A DNA stretch of 64,000 nt from positions 1,989,501-2,053,500 of the forward strand of contig NC_007722.1 of assembly GCF_000013005.1 (NCBI RefSeq). The letters run 5' to 3'. The DNA is from Erythrobacter litoralis HTCC2594 (GTDB lineage: Bacteria > Pseudomonadota > Alphaproteobacteria > Sphingomonadales > Sphingomonadaceae). Under the pieces are notes generated by a model. The model searched no databases and was not told the DNA's origin. It saw only the letters and a program-made list of their open reading frames with translations. The position numbers were made by a program, and so were the translations under genes. Positions 51,363-63,500 of the stretch are shown one piece after another (the stretch's first letter is position 1; each line of letters opens with the position of its first letter).

Positions 51363-52994
51363 TTAGCTCCCGCCCTGTTCCGTCATCGTCGGCTTACCCG
51401 CCGGCGCGGTCTCCCCCTGCCACGCCAGCATCGGCTTGCGCGCGGCCTGCGTTTCGTCGAGACGCCTGCGCGGGGCGTAGTAGGGTGCTTCCTTCAAGCT
51501 CTCATCGCCCGCCTTGGCCCGCTCGGCGACCGAGCGAAAAGCTGTGATGAACTGGTCGAGCGCGGCCTTGCTTTCGGTCTCGGTCGGCTCGACCAGCATT
51601 GCGCCGTGCACCACGAGCGGGAAGTACACCGTCATCGGGTGATAGCCTTCGTCGATCAGACCTTTGGCAAGATCGAGTGTGGAAAGGTCGCCCGTAAAGC
51701 CTCTATCGCTAAAGAGCGCTTCGTGCATGCACGGCCCCGACTTGCCGAAGGGCGCGTCGAGCACGTCTTCGAGGCTACGCAGCACGTAATTGGCATTGAG
51801 GACCGCGTCTTCCGCGACCTGCTTCAACCCGTCGGCCCCATGGCTGAGGATGTAGCTGAGCGCGCGGGTGAACATGCCCATCTGTCCGTGGAACGCGGTC
51901 ATGCGCCCGAAATGCTGCATCCGCCCGTCGAAATGTTCCTGCGAAAATCTCTCGGCATCTTCTTCTTCGATGAGATGCACCACGCCGTCTTTGGTGCGGG
52001 CGGTGTAGGGCAAGGGCCCGAAGGGCGAGAGGGCTTCGCTGAGCACCACGGGCCCGCTGCCCGGTCCGCCGCCGCCATGCGGAGTGGAGAACGTCTTGTG
52101 CAGGTTGATGTGCATGGCATCGACGCCGAGATCGCCCGGCCGCACCTTGCCGACGATGGCGTTGAAGTTCGCGCCGTCGCAATAGACGAAGCCGCCCGCT
52201 TCGTGGACCGCATCCGAAATCGCCTTCATGTCGCGTTCGAACAGCCCGCACGTATTGGGATTGGTGATCATCACCCCGGCCACGTCGGGTCCAAGGCGCT
52301 TTTTCAACGCGTCGAGGTCCACACGGCCCTCCGGCGTCGCCGGGATATCCTCGACCTTGTAGCCGGCAAAGGCGGCGGTCGCCGGATTGGTGCCATGCGC
52401 GCTTTCGGGCACCAGGATCACTTCGCGCGCGTCCCCGCGCGCCTCCAGCGCGGCGCGGATGCACAATATGCCACACAGTTCGCCATGCGCGCCCGCCTTG
52501 GGGCTCATCGCCACGCCGTGCATGCCGGTGAGGTCGATCAGCCAGAATGCCAGTTCGTTGATGACTTCCAGCGCGCCGCGCACCGTGGCCACGGGTTGCA
52601 GCGGATGGATATCGGCAAATCCCGGCATCCGCGCGACCTTCTCGTTGAGGCGCGGATTGTGTTTCATCGTACAGCTGCCGAGCGGGAAGAGCCCGAGGTC
52701 GATGCCGTAGTTTTGCCTGCTGAGGCGCGTGTAATGGCGCACCGTTTCCGGTTCGGTCAGGCCGACGAGGCCGATAGGCTCGGATCGATCCAACCCACCG
52801 AGGCGTGACGAACTTTCGCCTGAATTCTCCGGCAGGTCGACGCCGGTCGTTTCGGCATGACCGATCTCGAACAACAGCGGTTCCTCCAGCATCAGAGCGC
52901 GGTTGCCGGTGGTGGTGGCCGGACCGTTATGGAGGCCATCTTCGCCTGCGGGGACCATGGCGGGCTTCCAGCCCGATGCGTTCGGCGCGTTCAT
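51363..52994 (-). CDS. gcvPB: Glycine dehydrogenase (decarboxylating) subunit 2
   Basis: 543 residues, corresponding to the C-terminal half of GcvP. The PLP Lys lies in [24 protein letters not shown] near residue 300, with [19 protein letters not shown] before it. N-terminal [14 protein letters not shown] near 105 is also typical. It decarboxylates glycine with subunit 1 and passes the aminomethyl group to GcvH. Its start overlaps the gcvPA stop by 4 nt. The C-terminal tail after residue 500 is longer than usual. Confidence 0.92.
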   Translation of the reverse strand: MNAPNASGWKPAMVPAGEDGLHNGPATTTGNRALMLEEPLLFEIGHAETTGVDLPENSGESSSRLGGLDRSEPIGLVGLTEPETVRHYTRLSRQNYGIDLGLFPLGSCTMKHNPRLNEKVARMPGFADIHPLQPVATVRGALEVINELAFWLIDLTGMHGVAMSPKAGAHGELCGILCIRAALEARGDAREVILVPESAHGTNPATAAFAGYKVEDIPATPEGRVDLDALKKRLGPDVAGVMITNPNTCGLFERDMKAISDAVHEAGGFVYCDGANFNAIVGKVRPGDLGVDAMHINLHKTFSTPHGGGGPGSGPVVLSEALSPFGPLPYTARTKDGVVHLIEEEDAERFSQEHFDGRMQHFGRMTAFHGQMGMFTRALSYILSHGADGLKQVAEDAVLNANYVLRSLEDVLDAPFGKSGPCMHEALFSDRGFTGDLSTLDLAKGLIDEGYHPMTVYFPLVVHGAMLVEPTETESKAALDQFITAFRSVAERAKAGDESLKEAPYYAPRRRLDETQAARKPMLAWQGETAPAGKPTMTEQGGS

Positions 52995-54352
52995 GCCAGC
53001 ACCTCCTCGAGAGCGGAGCCGAGGGCTTCGATGTCGTCCTCGCTCGTGGTTTCGGTCGTTGCGACGATGAGCGCATCGGACAGCCGCTCGACATCGGGAT
53101 AGAGCCGCCCGAGCGAGACGCCTGCGAGCACGCCCTTGTCGGCGAGGGTGCGCACAATTTCACGCGCATCCTGCCCGACCTGGATCGTGAATTCGTTGAA
53201 GAACGTATCGTTGAGCACAGTGACGCCCGGCACTTTTGCCAGCCGGTCCGCCGTCAAGCAGGCCAACCGGTGGTTCTCAGCCGCCAGCCGTCGCAATCCG
53301 ACCTCGCCGAGCAAGGTCATATGGACACTGAAGGCAAGCGCGCACAGGCCGCTGTTGGTGCAGATATTGGAGGTCGCTTTCTCGCGGCGGATATGTTGCT
53401 CGCGGGTCGAGAGCGTCAGGACGAAGCCACGTTTGCCCTCGGCATCGACGGTCTCGCCGCACAGGCGGCCCGGCATCTGGCGCACGTGCTTCTTGTCGCG
53501 CACCGCGAAGAGGCCGAGATAAGGCCCTCCGAATTGCAGGCCGACCCCGAGTGACTGGCCTTCCCCCACTACGATATCCGCGCCCATCTCTCCCGGCGAC
53601 TTTATCGCGCCAAGCGCCACCGGCTCGGTGTTGACGACGATCAACAGCGCGCCCTTGGCATGGGCCGCTTCGGCGATTTCGGTGAGGTCGGCAATGCGGC
53701 CGAGAATATCGGGATACTGCACGACGACGCAGGAGGTGTTCTCGTCGATCCGCGAGGTTAGGCCGGCATTGTCCGGTGCCGCCTGGATGGCGGGCTGCGC
53801 GTCGGCGATTTCGAGGCCGAGATATTTCGCCATGGTCTTGGCGACTTCGGAATAATGCGGGTGGAGCGCGCCCGACAGCACCGCGCGGTTCCGCTTGGTT
53901 ACGCGGCTGGCCATGCTGATCGCCTCCCAGCATGCGGTCGAGCCATCGTACATCGAGGCATTGGCGACTTCGCAGCCATAGAGCTTGGCGACCTGCGTCT
54001 GGAATTCGAACAGCATCTGCAGCGTGCCCTGCGCGATTTCCGGCTGGTAGGGCGTGTAGGCGGTCAGGAATTCACCGCGCTGGATGATGTGGTCGACGCT
54101 GGCCGGCACGTGGTGGCGATAGGCCCCGGCCCCGAGGAAAAACGGCACGTCACCTGCGACGAGATTTTTCGCCGCCCGCGCCCGCATGTGCTTTTCGACC
54201 GCCATTTCGCTGGCATGCATCGGCAGATCGCGGATCGGCCCGTCGAGCCGCGCCTCTTTGGGCACGTCCACGAACAGGTCGTCGATTGAGGACGCGCCGA
54301 CGACGCTGAGCATCTCGCTGCGATCGGTATCGGTCAGGGGTAGGTAACGCAT
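52991..54352 (-). CDS. gcvPA: Glycine dehydrogenase (decarboxylating) subunit 1
   Basis: 453 residues matching the N-terminal half of Gcv[62 protein letters not shown], and [22 protein letters not shown]. The split P protein is usual in many bacteria. It is separated from gcvH by a palindromic element rather than by coupled overlap. Confidence 0.93.
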   Translation of the reverse strand: MRYLPLTDTDRSEMLSVVGASSIDDLFVDVPKEARLDGPIRDLPMHASEMAVEKHMRARAAKNLVAGDVPFFLGAGAYRHHVPASVDHIIQRGEFLTAYTPYQPEIAQGTLQMLFEFQTQVAKLYGCEVANASMYDGSTACWEAISMASRVTKRNRAVLSGALHPHYSEVAKTMAKYLGLEIADAQPAIQAAPDNAGLTSRIDENTSCVVVQYPDILGRIADLTEIAEAAHAKGALLIVVNTEPVALGAIKSPGEMGADIVVGEGQSLGVGLQFGGPYLGLFAVRDKKHVRQMPGRLCGETVDAEGKRGFVLTLSTREQHIRREKATSNICTNSGLCALAFSVHMTLLGEVGLRRLAAENHRLACLTADRLAKVPGVTVLNDTFFNEFTIQVGQDAREIVRTLADKGVLAGVSLGRLYPDVERLSDALIVATTETTSEDDIEALGSALEEVLA

Positions 54353-54362
54353 GGTGCCATCT

Positions 54363-54444
54363 CGTCATCCCAGCGGACGCTGGGATCTGTTGCAGTGATG
54401 TCCGATAAGGCGGACAGATATCCCAGCTTGCGCTGGGATAACGG
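54363..54444. repeat. Intergenic palindromic element, copy C (family 1), inverted
   Basis: Read on the minus strand: TTATCCCAGCGCAAGCTGGGAT, then TGTCCGCCTTATCGGAC, then AGATCCCAGCGTCCGCTGGGAT and GACG, the same order as copy B. It lies between gcvH and gcvPA. Confidence 0.88.
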
Positions 54445-54816
54445 TTAAAGTTCGTCGCAGAATGCCTTGTAGGCTTTCGCGTCCATCAGCCCATCGAGTT
54501 CGGATTTGTCGGCGACGGTCATGCGGAAAAACCAGCCTTCCTCCTCCGGCGAGGTGTTCACCAGCGCGGGGTCTTCTTCCAGCGCGGCATTGGCTTCCAT
54601 CACCTCGCCGGTGATCGGCGCGTAGACGTCGCTCGCGGCCTTGACGCTCTCTACGACCGCCGCTTCCCCCCCCTTGTCGACATTACTGCCGACCTCGGGC
54701 AGCTCGACGAAGACGATATCGCCCAGCTGCTCCTGCGCGTAATCGGTGATGCCGACCGTCGCGAGGTCGCCTTCGAGATCGATCCATTCATGTTCATCGG
54801 TAAAGTAACGGGCCAT
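54445..54816 (-). CDS. gcvH: Glycine cleavage system H protein
   Basis: 123 residues from ATG 54816. [40 protein letters not shown] is the classic GcvH opening, and the lipoylated Lys lies in [19 protein letters not shown] near residue 60. It shuttles the aminomethyl group from GcvPA/PB to GcvT. Five bp after gcvT. Confidence 0.96.
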   Translation of the reverse strand: MARYFTDEHEWIDLEGDLATVGITDYAQEQLGDIVFVELPEVGSNVDKGGEAAVVESVKAASDVYAPITGEVMEANAALEEDPALVNTSPEEEGWFFRMTVADKSELDGLMDAKAYKAFCDEL

Positions 54817-54821
54817 GCTCT

Positions 54822-55961
54822 CTATTTCCCTCGATAGTAGCGGTGGGGTACGAACGGCATCGGCACGACGGTCGCGGGCAGACGCTTGTTGCGAACTTCG
54901 ATTTCGACCTCGGTGCCTTCGATGGCCTGCTCTCGTGCGATATAGGCCATGGCGATCGGATAGCCGAGTGTGGGCGAGAAGCCGCCACTGGTAACGCGGC
55001 CGATTTCGGCATCGCCGATATAGACCAAGGCACCTTCGCGGGCAGGCATACGGCCTTCGATCTTCAGGCCGACGCGCTTGGTTTCGGGACCGCTCATAAG
55101 CGCTTGCGCTATGCGTCCGTGGCCCATCCACCCGCCGGTCTCGCGGCGCGACTTGGTGAGGGCAAAAGTCAGGTCGGCGCTGACGGGATCGGTCTCGACC
55201 GTGAGATCGTGGCCGTAGAGCGGCAGGCCTGCCTCCAAACGCAAGCTGTCGCGTGCGCCGAGCCCGGCAGGCCTGACCCGATCGTCGGCCACCAGCGCTT
55301 CGGCCAGCTGTTCGATATGGCTGGCCGAGATATTGATCTCGAAGCCGTCCTCGCCGGTATAGCCGCAGCGCGCGACGCCGATCATGTCGCCCCTCCACTC
55401 GAAGCCCGTGCCCTGCATGAAAACGAGCCGCTCCGCGACGCCCGGAAAGACCGTCTCGAGCGCTTCGGCAGCCTTCGGCCCCTGCAGCGCCACAAGGCCG
55501 CGCCCATCGAGATGGTTCATCGTGATTTCGTCGGGCAGGTGTTCGCGAAGGTGGGCGATATCGTCCCACTTGGTCGCTCCGTTCACGACGAGGTAGAACT
55601 CTTCGACATCCTCGCGCGACATGTTGGTGACCATCAGGTCGTCGAGAATTCCGCCGTCTTCGTTCAGCAGCAGCGTGTAGCGGATATTGCCGGGTTTCAG
55701 CGACGACAGCTTGCCGGGAACGAGCGCCTCGAGCGCCTCGGTCGCGCCTTCGCCGCTGATGACCAGCTGGCCCATGTGGCTGACATCGAACAGGCTGGCA
55801 CTTTCGCGCGTCCAATTATGCTCCGCGACGATGCCGCCGGACGGGCCGGTATACTGGATCGGCATTTCGTAGCCGGCGAACGGCACCATGCGGGCGCCCT
55901 GCGCGCGATGCCATGCATCGAGCGGCAGCTTGGCCAAATCCTGGGTGTCGGTATCGCTCAT
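54822..55961 (-). CDS. gcvT: Glycine cleavage system aminomethyltransferase T
   Basis: 379 residues from ATG 55961. [33 protein letters not shown] near residue 33-65 and [12 protein letters not shown] near 195 are GcvT signatures of the folate-binding aminomethyltransferase. It releases ammonia and forms 5,10-methylene-THF. The ATG follows a GGGGAA ribosome-binding site and a hairpin-forming leader controlled by the glycine riboswitch upstream. Confidence 0.95.
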   Translation of the reverse strand: MSDTDTQDLAKLPLDAWHRAQGARMVPFAGYEMPIQYTGPSGGIVAEHNWTRESASLFDVSHMGQLVISGEGATEALEALVPGKLSSLKPGNIRYTLLLNEDGGILDDLMVTNMSREDVEEFYLVVNGATKWDDIAHLREHLPDEITMNHLDGRGLVALQGPKAAEALETVFPGVAERLVFMQGTGFEWRGDMIGVARCGYTGEDGFEINISASHIEQLAEALVADDRVRPAGLGARDSLRLEAGLPLYGHDLTVETDPVSADLTFALTKSRRETGGWMGHGRIAQALMSGPETKRVGLKIEGRMPAREGALVYIGDAEIGRVTSGGFSPTLGYPIAMAYIAREQAIEGTEVEIEVRNKRLPATVVPMPFVPHRYYRGK

Positions 55962-56007
55962 CAAATTCCCCGGCACAGCAACGCTTCGAAGTGAAGCGCT
56001 GTTCCGC

Positions 56008-56200
56008 CCCCTCTGTCGGGAAACCTGAGAGCATCGTGCGGGCCGGGTGATCCGCACTTCCCCCTTCGGTGGCATTGGCCGCAAAAGCCGCTGCGCTTTC
56101 CAGAGTGTCAGCCGGTCCAGCGGTCCGTGGGCCTGAGAGATTCCGGGGCGGTTGCTCCTTCGGCGTCGCGCCGCGAAGCGCGAACTCTCCCGCTGGTCCG
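56008..56200 (-). ncRNA. Tandem glycine riboswitch
   Basis: On the minus strand two aptamers follow one another. Aptamer 1 runs from GACCAGCGGGAGAGTT through GCCGAAGGAGCAACCGCC to CTCTCAGGCCCACGGACCGC. Aptamer 2 runs from ACACTCTGGAAAGC through CACCGAAGGGGGAAGTG to GCTCTCAGGTTTCCCGACAGAGGGG. The pieces GGGAGAG, GCCGAAGG(A)GCAA and CTCAGG are the conserved glycine-aptamer core. Between aptamer 2 and gcvT a GCGCTTC-ACTTC-GAAGCGT stem could serve as expression platform just before the ribosome-binding site. Glycine should switch gcvTH-PA-PB on. Confidence 0.92.
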
Positions 56201-56259
56201 TCCGGCAGAATCGCTCCCGCCGAAAGACGGATGCTGCATGCGCGAAACGGCGGGGCCGG

Positions 56260-58883
<2,624 letters not shown>

Positions 58884-58887
<4 letters not shown>

Positions 58888-59411
58888 GCCGTCACCAGAT
58901 CGCGCGCGAGGACGACATCGTCGTAATGCTTGCCGCCGACATCGAAACGACGGGTGCCGATCTGGCGGAAGCCTTGCTTGGCGTAGAACGCGATGGCGCG
59001 GGCGTTGTCGTCCTTCACCCCGAGCAGCAGGCGCTCGTGCCCTTGGGAACCAGCGATGGCTGCATCGAGCAGGAGCTGGGCGACGCCCGAGCCGTGAAAG
59101 CGCGACAGGACGTAGATCTTTTTGAGTTCGATATCGCCCTGGCGCGCTGCCTCCAATTCGGGTTGGGTCAGCAAGGCATAGCCGACTGGCGCAGCATCAA
59201 GTTCAGCCAGCCAGCCGCGTGCGTCGTCCTGCAGATATGCGCGCAGATAGTCCGGCGCGTGCTGCGTCTCGCAATGTTTCACCAGCGCATCGCCATCGAT
59301 CATGCCGGCGAAGGTTTCGAGGAAAGTCGCACTGGCGACCAGCGACAGGCGACCGGCATCGCCCGGCGATGCTTCGCGGATCGCGACCTGGTCAACGATG
59401 CCAACCGTCAT
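58884..59411 (-). CDS. GNAT-family N-acetyltransferase
   Basis: 175 residues. The acetyl-CoA-binding strand-loop-helix is [21 protein letters not shown] near residue 100 (R/Q-x-x-G-x-G/A type), followed by [25 protein letters not shown], the usual GNAT C-terminal half. The acceptor is unknown. It lies between the two halves of metH with 4-nt overlaps at both ends, so it is locked into the methionine operon. Confidence 0.85.
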
Positions 59412-60454
59412 GCCGCCACCGAGAAAGGCTCAAGCCCGGCCAGTCGCATCTCCGACACCGCGTCTGGGACCTGCCGGGGTTCGACGCCCTTCACTGTTTG
59501 GGCGATTGCCGCGATGTGTTCCGGTGTCGAACCGCAGCAGCCACCAAGAATGTTCGCGCGCCCGTTCTCGGCCCAGACCTTGAGCAGCGAGGCCGTCGTT
59601 TCGGGCATTTCGTCATATTCGCCAAGATCGTTGGGCAGGCCTGCGTTGGGATAGGCCATCAGCAGCGTATCGGCGATGTTCGACAGGATCTGCACATGCG
59701 GGCGCAATTGCTCGGCACCGAAGCTGCAATTGAGGCCGATCGTGGCGGGCTTCGCATGCCGCACCGTGTTCCAGAATGCCTCGACGGTATGACCCGACAG
59801 ATTGCGCCCGGACAGGTCCGTCAGCGTCAGCGAGATCATCAGCGGGATCTCCTCGCCGCGCTCGCGCTCGAGCTGCTTCACCGCCATGATCGCGGCCTTG
59901 CAGTTGAGCGTGTCGAATACCGTTTCGATCAGGATGAACTCGGCCCCGCCTTCCAGCAAGGCCGCCGCCTGCTCGCGATAGACGTCGACGATCTCATCGA
60001 AGGTGACTTCGCGGAAACCGGGGTCCTCGACATCGGGGCTGAGCGAGAGCGTCTTGTTGGTCGGACCCATGGCACCGCATACGAAGCGCGGGATGCCGTC
60101 TTTCGCTGTCGCATCGTCGCAGGCCTCGCGAATGATCCGCGCAGCCGACGCGTTAATATCATGCACCAGCCCTTCGGCGCCGTAATCGGCCTGGCTGATC
60201 CGGTTGGCGTTGAAGGTGTTGGTGGCGAGCACGGTCGCCCCGGCCGCGATATAGCTGTCGCAAATGGTGCGGATCACCTGCGGCTGGGTGAGGTTGACGA
60301 GGTCGTTATTGCCCTTCTGGTCCTGCACCAGCCCGGTGTCGCCTGCATAGTCCTCTGCGGCGAGCTTCGCGCGCTGGATCTCGGTGCCATAGGGCCCATC
60401 CTTGATCAGGATGTTCGCCGCCGCCGCCTCGCGGAGTTTCGCCAGCGCGCTCAT
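59408..60454 (-). CDS. metH: Methionine synthase, homocysteine-binding part
   Basis: 348 residues from ATG 60454. The Hcy/betaine methyltransferase barrel shows LIKDGPYGTEIQ near residue 15, ATNTFNANRIS near 70, GAMGPTNKTLSLSPDVEDPGFR, the Zn ligands Cys in IGLNCSFGAEQLRP and the Cys pair in ILGGCCGSTPEHI near 315. It supplies the substrate domain that the 56260-58887 gene lacks. Split MetH is known from sphingomonads. Its start overlaps the metF stop by 4 nt. Confidence 0.92.
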   Translation of the reverse strand: MSALAKLREAAAANILIKDGPYGTEIQRAKLAAEDYAGDTGLVQDQKGNNDLVNLTQPQVIRTICDSYIAAGATVLATNTFNANRISQADYGAEGLVHDINASAARIIREACDDATAKDGIPRFVCGAMGPTNKTLSLSPDVEDPGFREVTFDEIVDVYREQAAALLEGGAEFILIETVFDTLNCKAAIMAVKQLERERGEEIPLMISLTLTDLSGRNLSGHTVEAFWNTVRHAKPATIGLNCSFGAEQLRPHVQILSNIADTLLMAYPNAGLPNDLGEYDEMPETTASLLKVWAENGRANILGGCCGSTPEHIAAIAQTVKGVEPRQVPDAVSEMRLAGLEPFSVAA

Positions 60455-61389
60455 GCTGTGGCTCCCTTGGGGCGCAGGCCGAGCATGTGACAGATCGCGT
60501 AACTCAATTCGGCGCGGTTGAGCGTGTAAAAGTGGAATTGCCGCACGCCGCCCGCATAGAGCCTGCGGCACAATTCGGCGGCAATCGTGGCGCTGACCAG
60601 CTGGCGCGCTTCGGGCCGATCATCGAGCCCGTCGAACAGGCCAGCCATCCAGTCGGGAATGGCGGTGCCGCACAGGGTCGACATACGCTGGACTGCCGCG
60701 AAGCTCAGCACCGGCATAATCCCCGGCACGATCTCGCCATGGATGCCTGCCGCCGCCGCTTCGTCGCGGAAGCGGAAGAAACATTCCGGATCGAAGAAGA
60801 ATTGCGTGATCGCGCGGGTCGCCCCGGCATCGAACTTGGTCTTGAGGTTGGCGATATCGGCCTGCCGGTCGGGCGAGTCCGGATGCACCTCCGGATAAGC
60901 GGCGACGGAAATCTCGAAATCGGCGACCTTCTTCAATCCCGTGATCAAATCGGCCGCATTGGCATAGCCGCCGGGATGCGGCGTATAATGCGCCGCTCCG
61001 TCGGGCGGATCGCCGCGCAGCGCAACGATGTGGCGAATGCCCTCGTCCCAATAGTGCCGTGCGACCTCGTCTACTTCCTCGCGCGTTGCCTGTACGCAGG
61101 TGAGATGCGCAGCAGCGGGTATGCCCGCCTCGCTCTGTATCCGTACGACCTGTTTGTGTGTGCGGCTGCGCGTCGAGCCGCCAGCGCCATAGGTCACCGA
61201 TGCGAAGCGCGGGCCGAGCGGCTTGAGCGTCTCGACGCTACGCCAGAGCGTTTCGCTCATCTTGTCGGTCTTCGGCGGGAAGAATTCGAAGCTCGTTTCG
61301 ATGTCGCCGGGCAGCCCGGAGAACAGAGGGCTATCGTGCGCCGTTTGCGCTTCGTGCTGCGGGTCGAGCGGGGGCGGCGCGGCGGTCAT
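60451..61389 (-). CDS. metF: 5,10-methylenetetrahydrofolate reductase
   Basis: 312 residues. SFEFFPPKTDKMSETLW near residue 33 contains the catalytic Glu, then FASVTYGAGGSTRSRTH, HLTCVQATREEVDE, ALRGDPPDG and QFFFDPECFFRF, all MetF/MTHFR signatures for FAD and folate. It makes methyl-THF for the MetH proteins downstream in the same operon; upstream gene overlaps by 4 nt. Confidence 0.95.
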   Translation of the reverse strand: MTAAPPPLDPQHEAQTAHDSPLFSGLPGDIETSFEFFPPKTDKMSETLWRSVETLKPLGPRFASVTYGAGGSTRSRTHKQVVRIQSEAGIPAAAHLTCVQATREEVDEVARHYWDEGIRHIVALRGDPPDGAAHYTPHPGGYANAADLITGLKKVADFEISVAAYPEVHPDSPDRQADIANLKTKFDAGATRAITQFFFDPECFFRFRDEAAAAGIHGEIVPGIMPVLSFAAVQRMSTLCGTAIPDWMAGLFDGLDDRPEARQLVSATIAAELCRRLYAGGVRQFHFYTLNRAELSYAICHMLGLRPKGATA

Positions 61390-62366
61390 GCGGGTGTCTT
61401 TTCGTACGAGGGGGTGACGTGAGGATTGGCGATACGGGTGCCAAGCCAGACCTTCACGACCAACTCATCGCCGTCGAGCGCAATTGGCTTGGCCGGGGTA
61501 AAGCCAGCATTGCCAAGCAACTCGCGCATCTGCGCATCGGCGAAACCGAGCCGGGCATGCTGGAACTGCTCGCGCAACTCCTCATGCGTGTGGGCGGCGA
61601 AATCGACGATGGCAATGCGGCCCTTGGGCCGGATGACACGTGCTGCCTCAGCCAAGGCCCGCGCCGGATCGTGCGCGAAGTGCAGCACCTGGTGAAACAG
61701 CACGGTATCGAAAGCAGAATCGGCGAAGGGAAGCGCCTGGAAATCGCCTTGTACCAGCTCGATCCTGTCGGTCGGCAGGTGCTGCAGCTTGGCCCGCGCG
61801 ACCCGCAGCATCTCCAGGCTCTTGTCGAGCGCGACAATATGTTCGGCGTTTTGCGTGAACAGCTCGGCCATGCGGCCGGTTCCGGTGCCGATATCGAGCA
61901 ATCGCCCGAGCGCATGACCTTCGAGCGCTGCCACCAGCGCTTTCTCGACCGCATCATCCGGACTGTGCATCCGGCGCATCCGGTCCCATTCCTCGGCGTG
62001 TTCGGCGAAATAGTTCTCAGCGCCAGCTTCGCGGTTCTTGCGGATCGCGGCGAGGCGGCGACGATCGGCTTCGCAGGCGCTGGCAAATTCCGGGTCGGCA
62101 GCCTCGGCTCGCACGAGAACCGCGGCGACGCTCTGCCGCATCTCGTCTTCGCTCAGCATCGAACGCAGGAATACCCAACTGCCCTCGCGCCGCCGCTGGG
62201 CCAGCCCGGCATCACACAGGATGGCGATATGCCGCGAGACCCGGGGCTGGCTCTGCCCCAAAACCTGCGCCAGTTCGCCGACGGCGAGTTCCATCGTCCC
62301 GAGCAACTGCAATATCCGCAGCCTCGTCTGGTCCGCCAACGCGCGCATGGTCGCTTCGATCAACAT
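61386..62366 (-). CDS. ArsR-family regulator fused to SAM-dependent methyltransferase
   Basis: 326 residues if started at 62366 (MLIEATMRALAD…); an ATG at 62378 would lie inside a palindromic operator and is less likely. Residues 1-95 are an ArsR winged helix (LADQTRLRILQLL, GQSQPRVSRHIAILCDAGL), without the usual metal-binding cysteines. Residues 115-326 are a class I methyltransferase (LLDIGTGTGRMAELF, VALDKSLEML, QGDFQALPFADSAFD). As first gene before metF and metH, it is probably a SAM/SAH-sensing regulator of the methionine cycle; this role is inference from context and known SahR-type regulators. Confidence 0.8.
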   Translation of the reverse strand: MLIEATMRALADQTRLRILQLLGTMELAVGELAQVLGQSQPRVSRHIAILCDAGLAQRRREGSWVFLRSMLSEDEMRQSVAAVLVRAEAADPEFASACEADRRRLAAIRKNREAGAENYFAEHAEEWDRMRRMHSPDDAVEKALVAALEGHALGRLLDIGTGTGRMAELFTQNAEHIVALDKSLEMLRVARAKLQHLPTDRIELVQGDFQALPFADSAFDTVLFHQVLHFAHDPARALAEAARVIRPKGRIAIVDFAAHTHEELREQFQHARLGFADAQMRELLGNAGFTPAKPIALDGDELVVKVWLGTRIANPHVTPSYEKTPA

Positions 62367-62376
62367 CTCCGCCCAC

Positions 62377-62396
62377 ATATAAAGACATCGTTATAT
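62377..62396. promoter_or_regulatory. Imperfect palindrome, likely operator of the ArsR-methyltransferase protein
   Basis: ATATAAAGACATCGTTATAT, with 16 of 20 positions symmetric, lies directly ahead of the met operon and in the gap to the divergent aldo/keto reductase. The A/T-rich ArsR-type dyad stands out in this GC-rich sequence. Confidence 0.6.
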
Positions 62397-62471
62397 CGGC
62401 AAGTGAGTTTCTCTGCTTACGCCCAAAGCGAAGCAATGTTACGCGCCGGCGCAGATCGAGGAGAGAAAAGC

Positions 62472-63494
62472 ATGCAATACGCCCAGTTCGGCAATACCGG
62501 CCTCACCGTTTCGCGGCTGTGCCTTGGGTGTATGAGCTTCGGCGATGCGGCGGCCGAAGGCCACGACTGGACGCTGAGCGAAGAAGAATCGCGCCCGTTC
62601 TTTCGCCAGGCGCTGGAAGCGGGCATCAACTTCTTCGATACCGCCAATGCCTATTCGGGCGGGACAAGCGAAGAGATTACCGGCAAGCTCCTCACCGAAA
62701 TGGCGCGGCGCGACGAGGTCGTGATTGCCACCAAGGGTTTCTTCCGTTGGCGGCAAGCGCCCAATGCCGGCGGCCTGTCGGCCAAGGCGCTGATCCACGC
62801 GGTCGACGACAGCCTGCGCCGGCTCGGCACCGATTACATCGACCTTTACCAGATCCACCGGCTCGACCCGCTGACCCCGATGGAAGAGATCGTCGAGACG
62901 CTCGACATGATCGTGCGCAGCGGCAAGGTGCGCTATGTCGGCGCGTCCAGCATGAATGCCTGGCAATTCCAGAAGATGCTCCACATCGCCGAGCGCGGCG
63001 GGTTCAAGAAATTCGTCTCGATGCAGAATTACGTGAACCTGCTCTATCGCGAGGAAGAGCGCGAAATGCTGCCGCTGTGCCGCGATGCGGGGATCGCGGT
63101 GACGCCGTGGAGTCCGCTCGCGCGCGGCAAGCTAACGCGGCCCGCTAGCGAAGGCGGAACCAAGCGGGCGGAGACCGACCGCTTGATCCCGGCTCTCTAT
63201 TCGCGGACCGAGGACGCTGACAATGAGGTCATCGGCGCGGTCGAGGCCATCGCCAAGGCGCGCGGCGTGCCGATGGCGCAGGTTGCGCTGGCGTGGGTGC
63301 TGCAGAAGCCGGGCGTGACCAGTCCGATCGTCGGTGCGACCAAGCCAAAGCATATCGAAGATGCCGTGGCTGCGGTCGAATTGCAGTTGAGCGAGGAGGA
63401 AATCAGGCAGCTCGAAGCGCCCTATGTCCCACATCCCGTTATGGGTATGTTCGACATGCCGGTACCGGAATTGAAGGTATCGGTTCGCGGCTGA
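62472..63494 (+). CDS. Aldo/keto reductase
   Basis: 340 residues from ATG 62472 behind GAGGAGAG. AKR motifs: INFFDTANAYSGGTSEEITG (Asp, Tyr), VVIATKGFF (Lys), DLYQIHRLDPLTPMEEIVE (His), and the NADPH-binding SPIVGATKPKHIEDAV. The MQYAQFGNTGLTVSRLCLGCMSFG start is common to the YajO/AKR-general-reductase branch. It is divergent from the methionine operon; no specific substrate can be assigned. Confidence 0.87.
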   Translation: MQYAQFGNTGLTVSRLCLGCMSFGDAAAEGHDWTLSEEESRPFFRQALEAGINFFDTANAYSGGTSEEITGKLLTEMARRDEVVIATKGFFRWRQAPNAGGLSAKALIHAVDDSLRRLGTDYIDLYQIHRLDPLTPMEEIVETLDMIVRSGKVRYVGASSMNAWQFQKMLHIAERGGFKKFVSMQNYVNLLYREEEREMLPLCRDAGIAVTPWSPLARGKLTRPASEGGTKRAETDRLIPALYSRTEDADNEVIGAVEAIAKARGVPMAQVALAWVLQKPGVTSPIVGATKPKHIEDAVAAVELQLSEEEIRQLEAPYVPHPVMGMFDMPVPELKVSVRG

Positions 63495-63500
63495 TGGACC

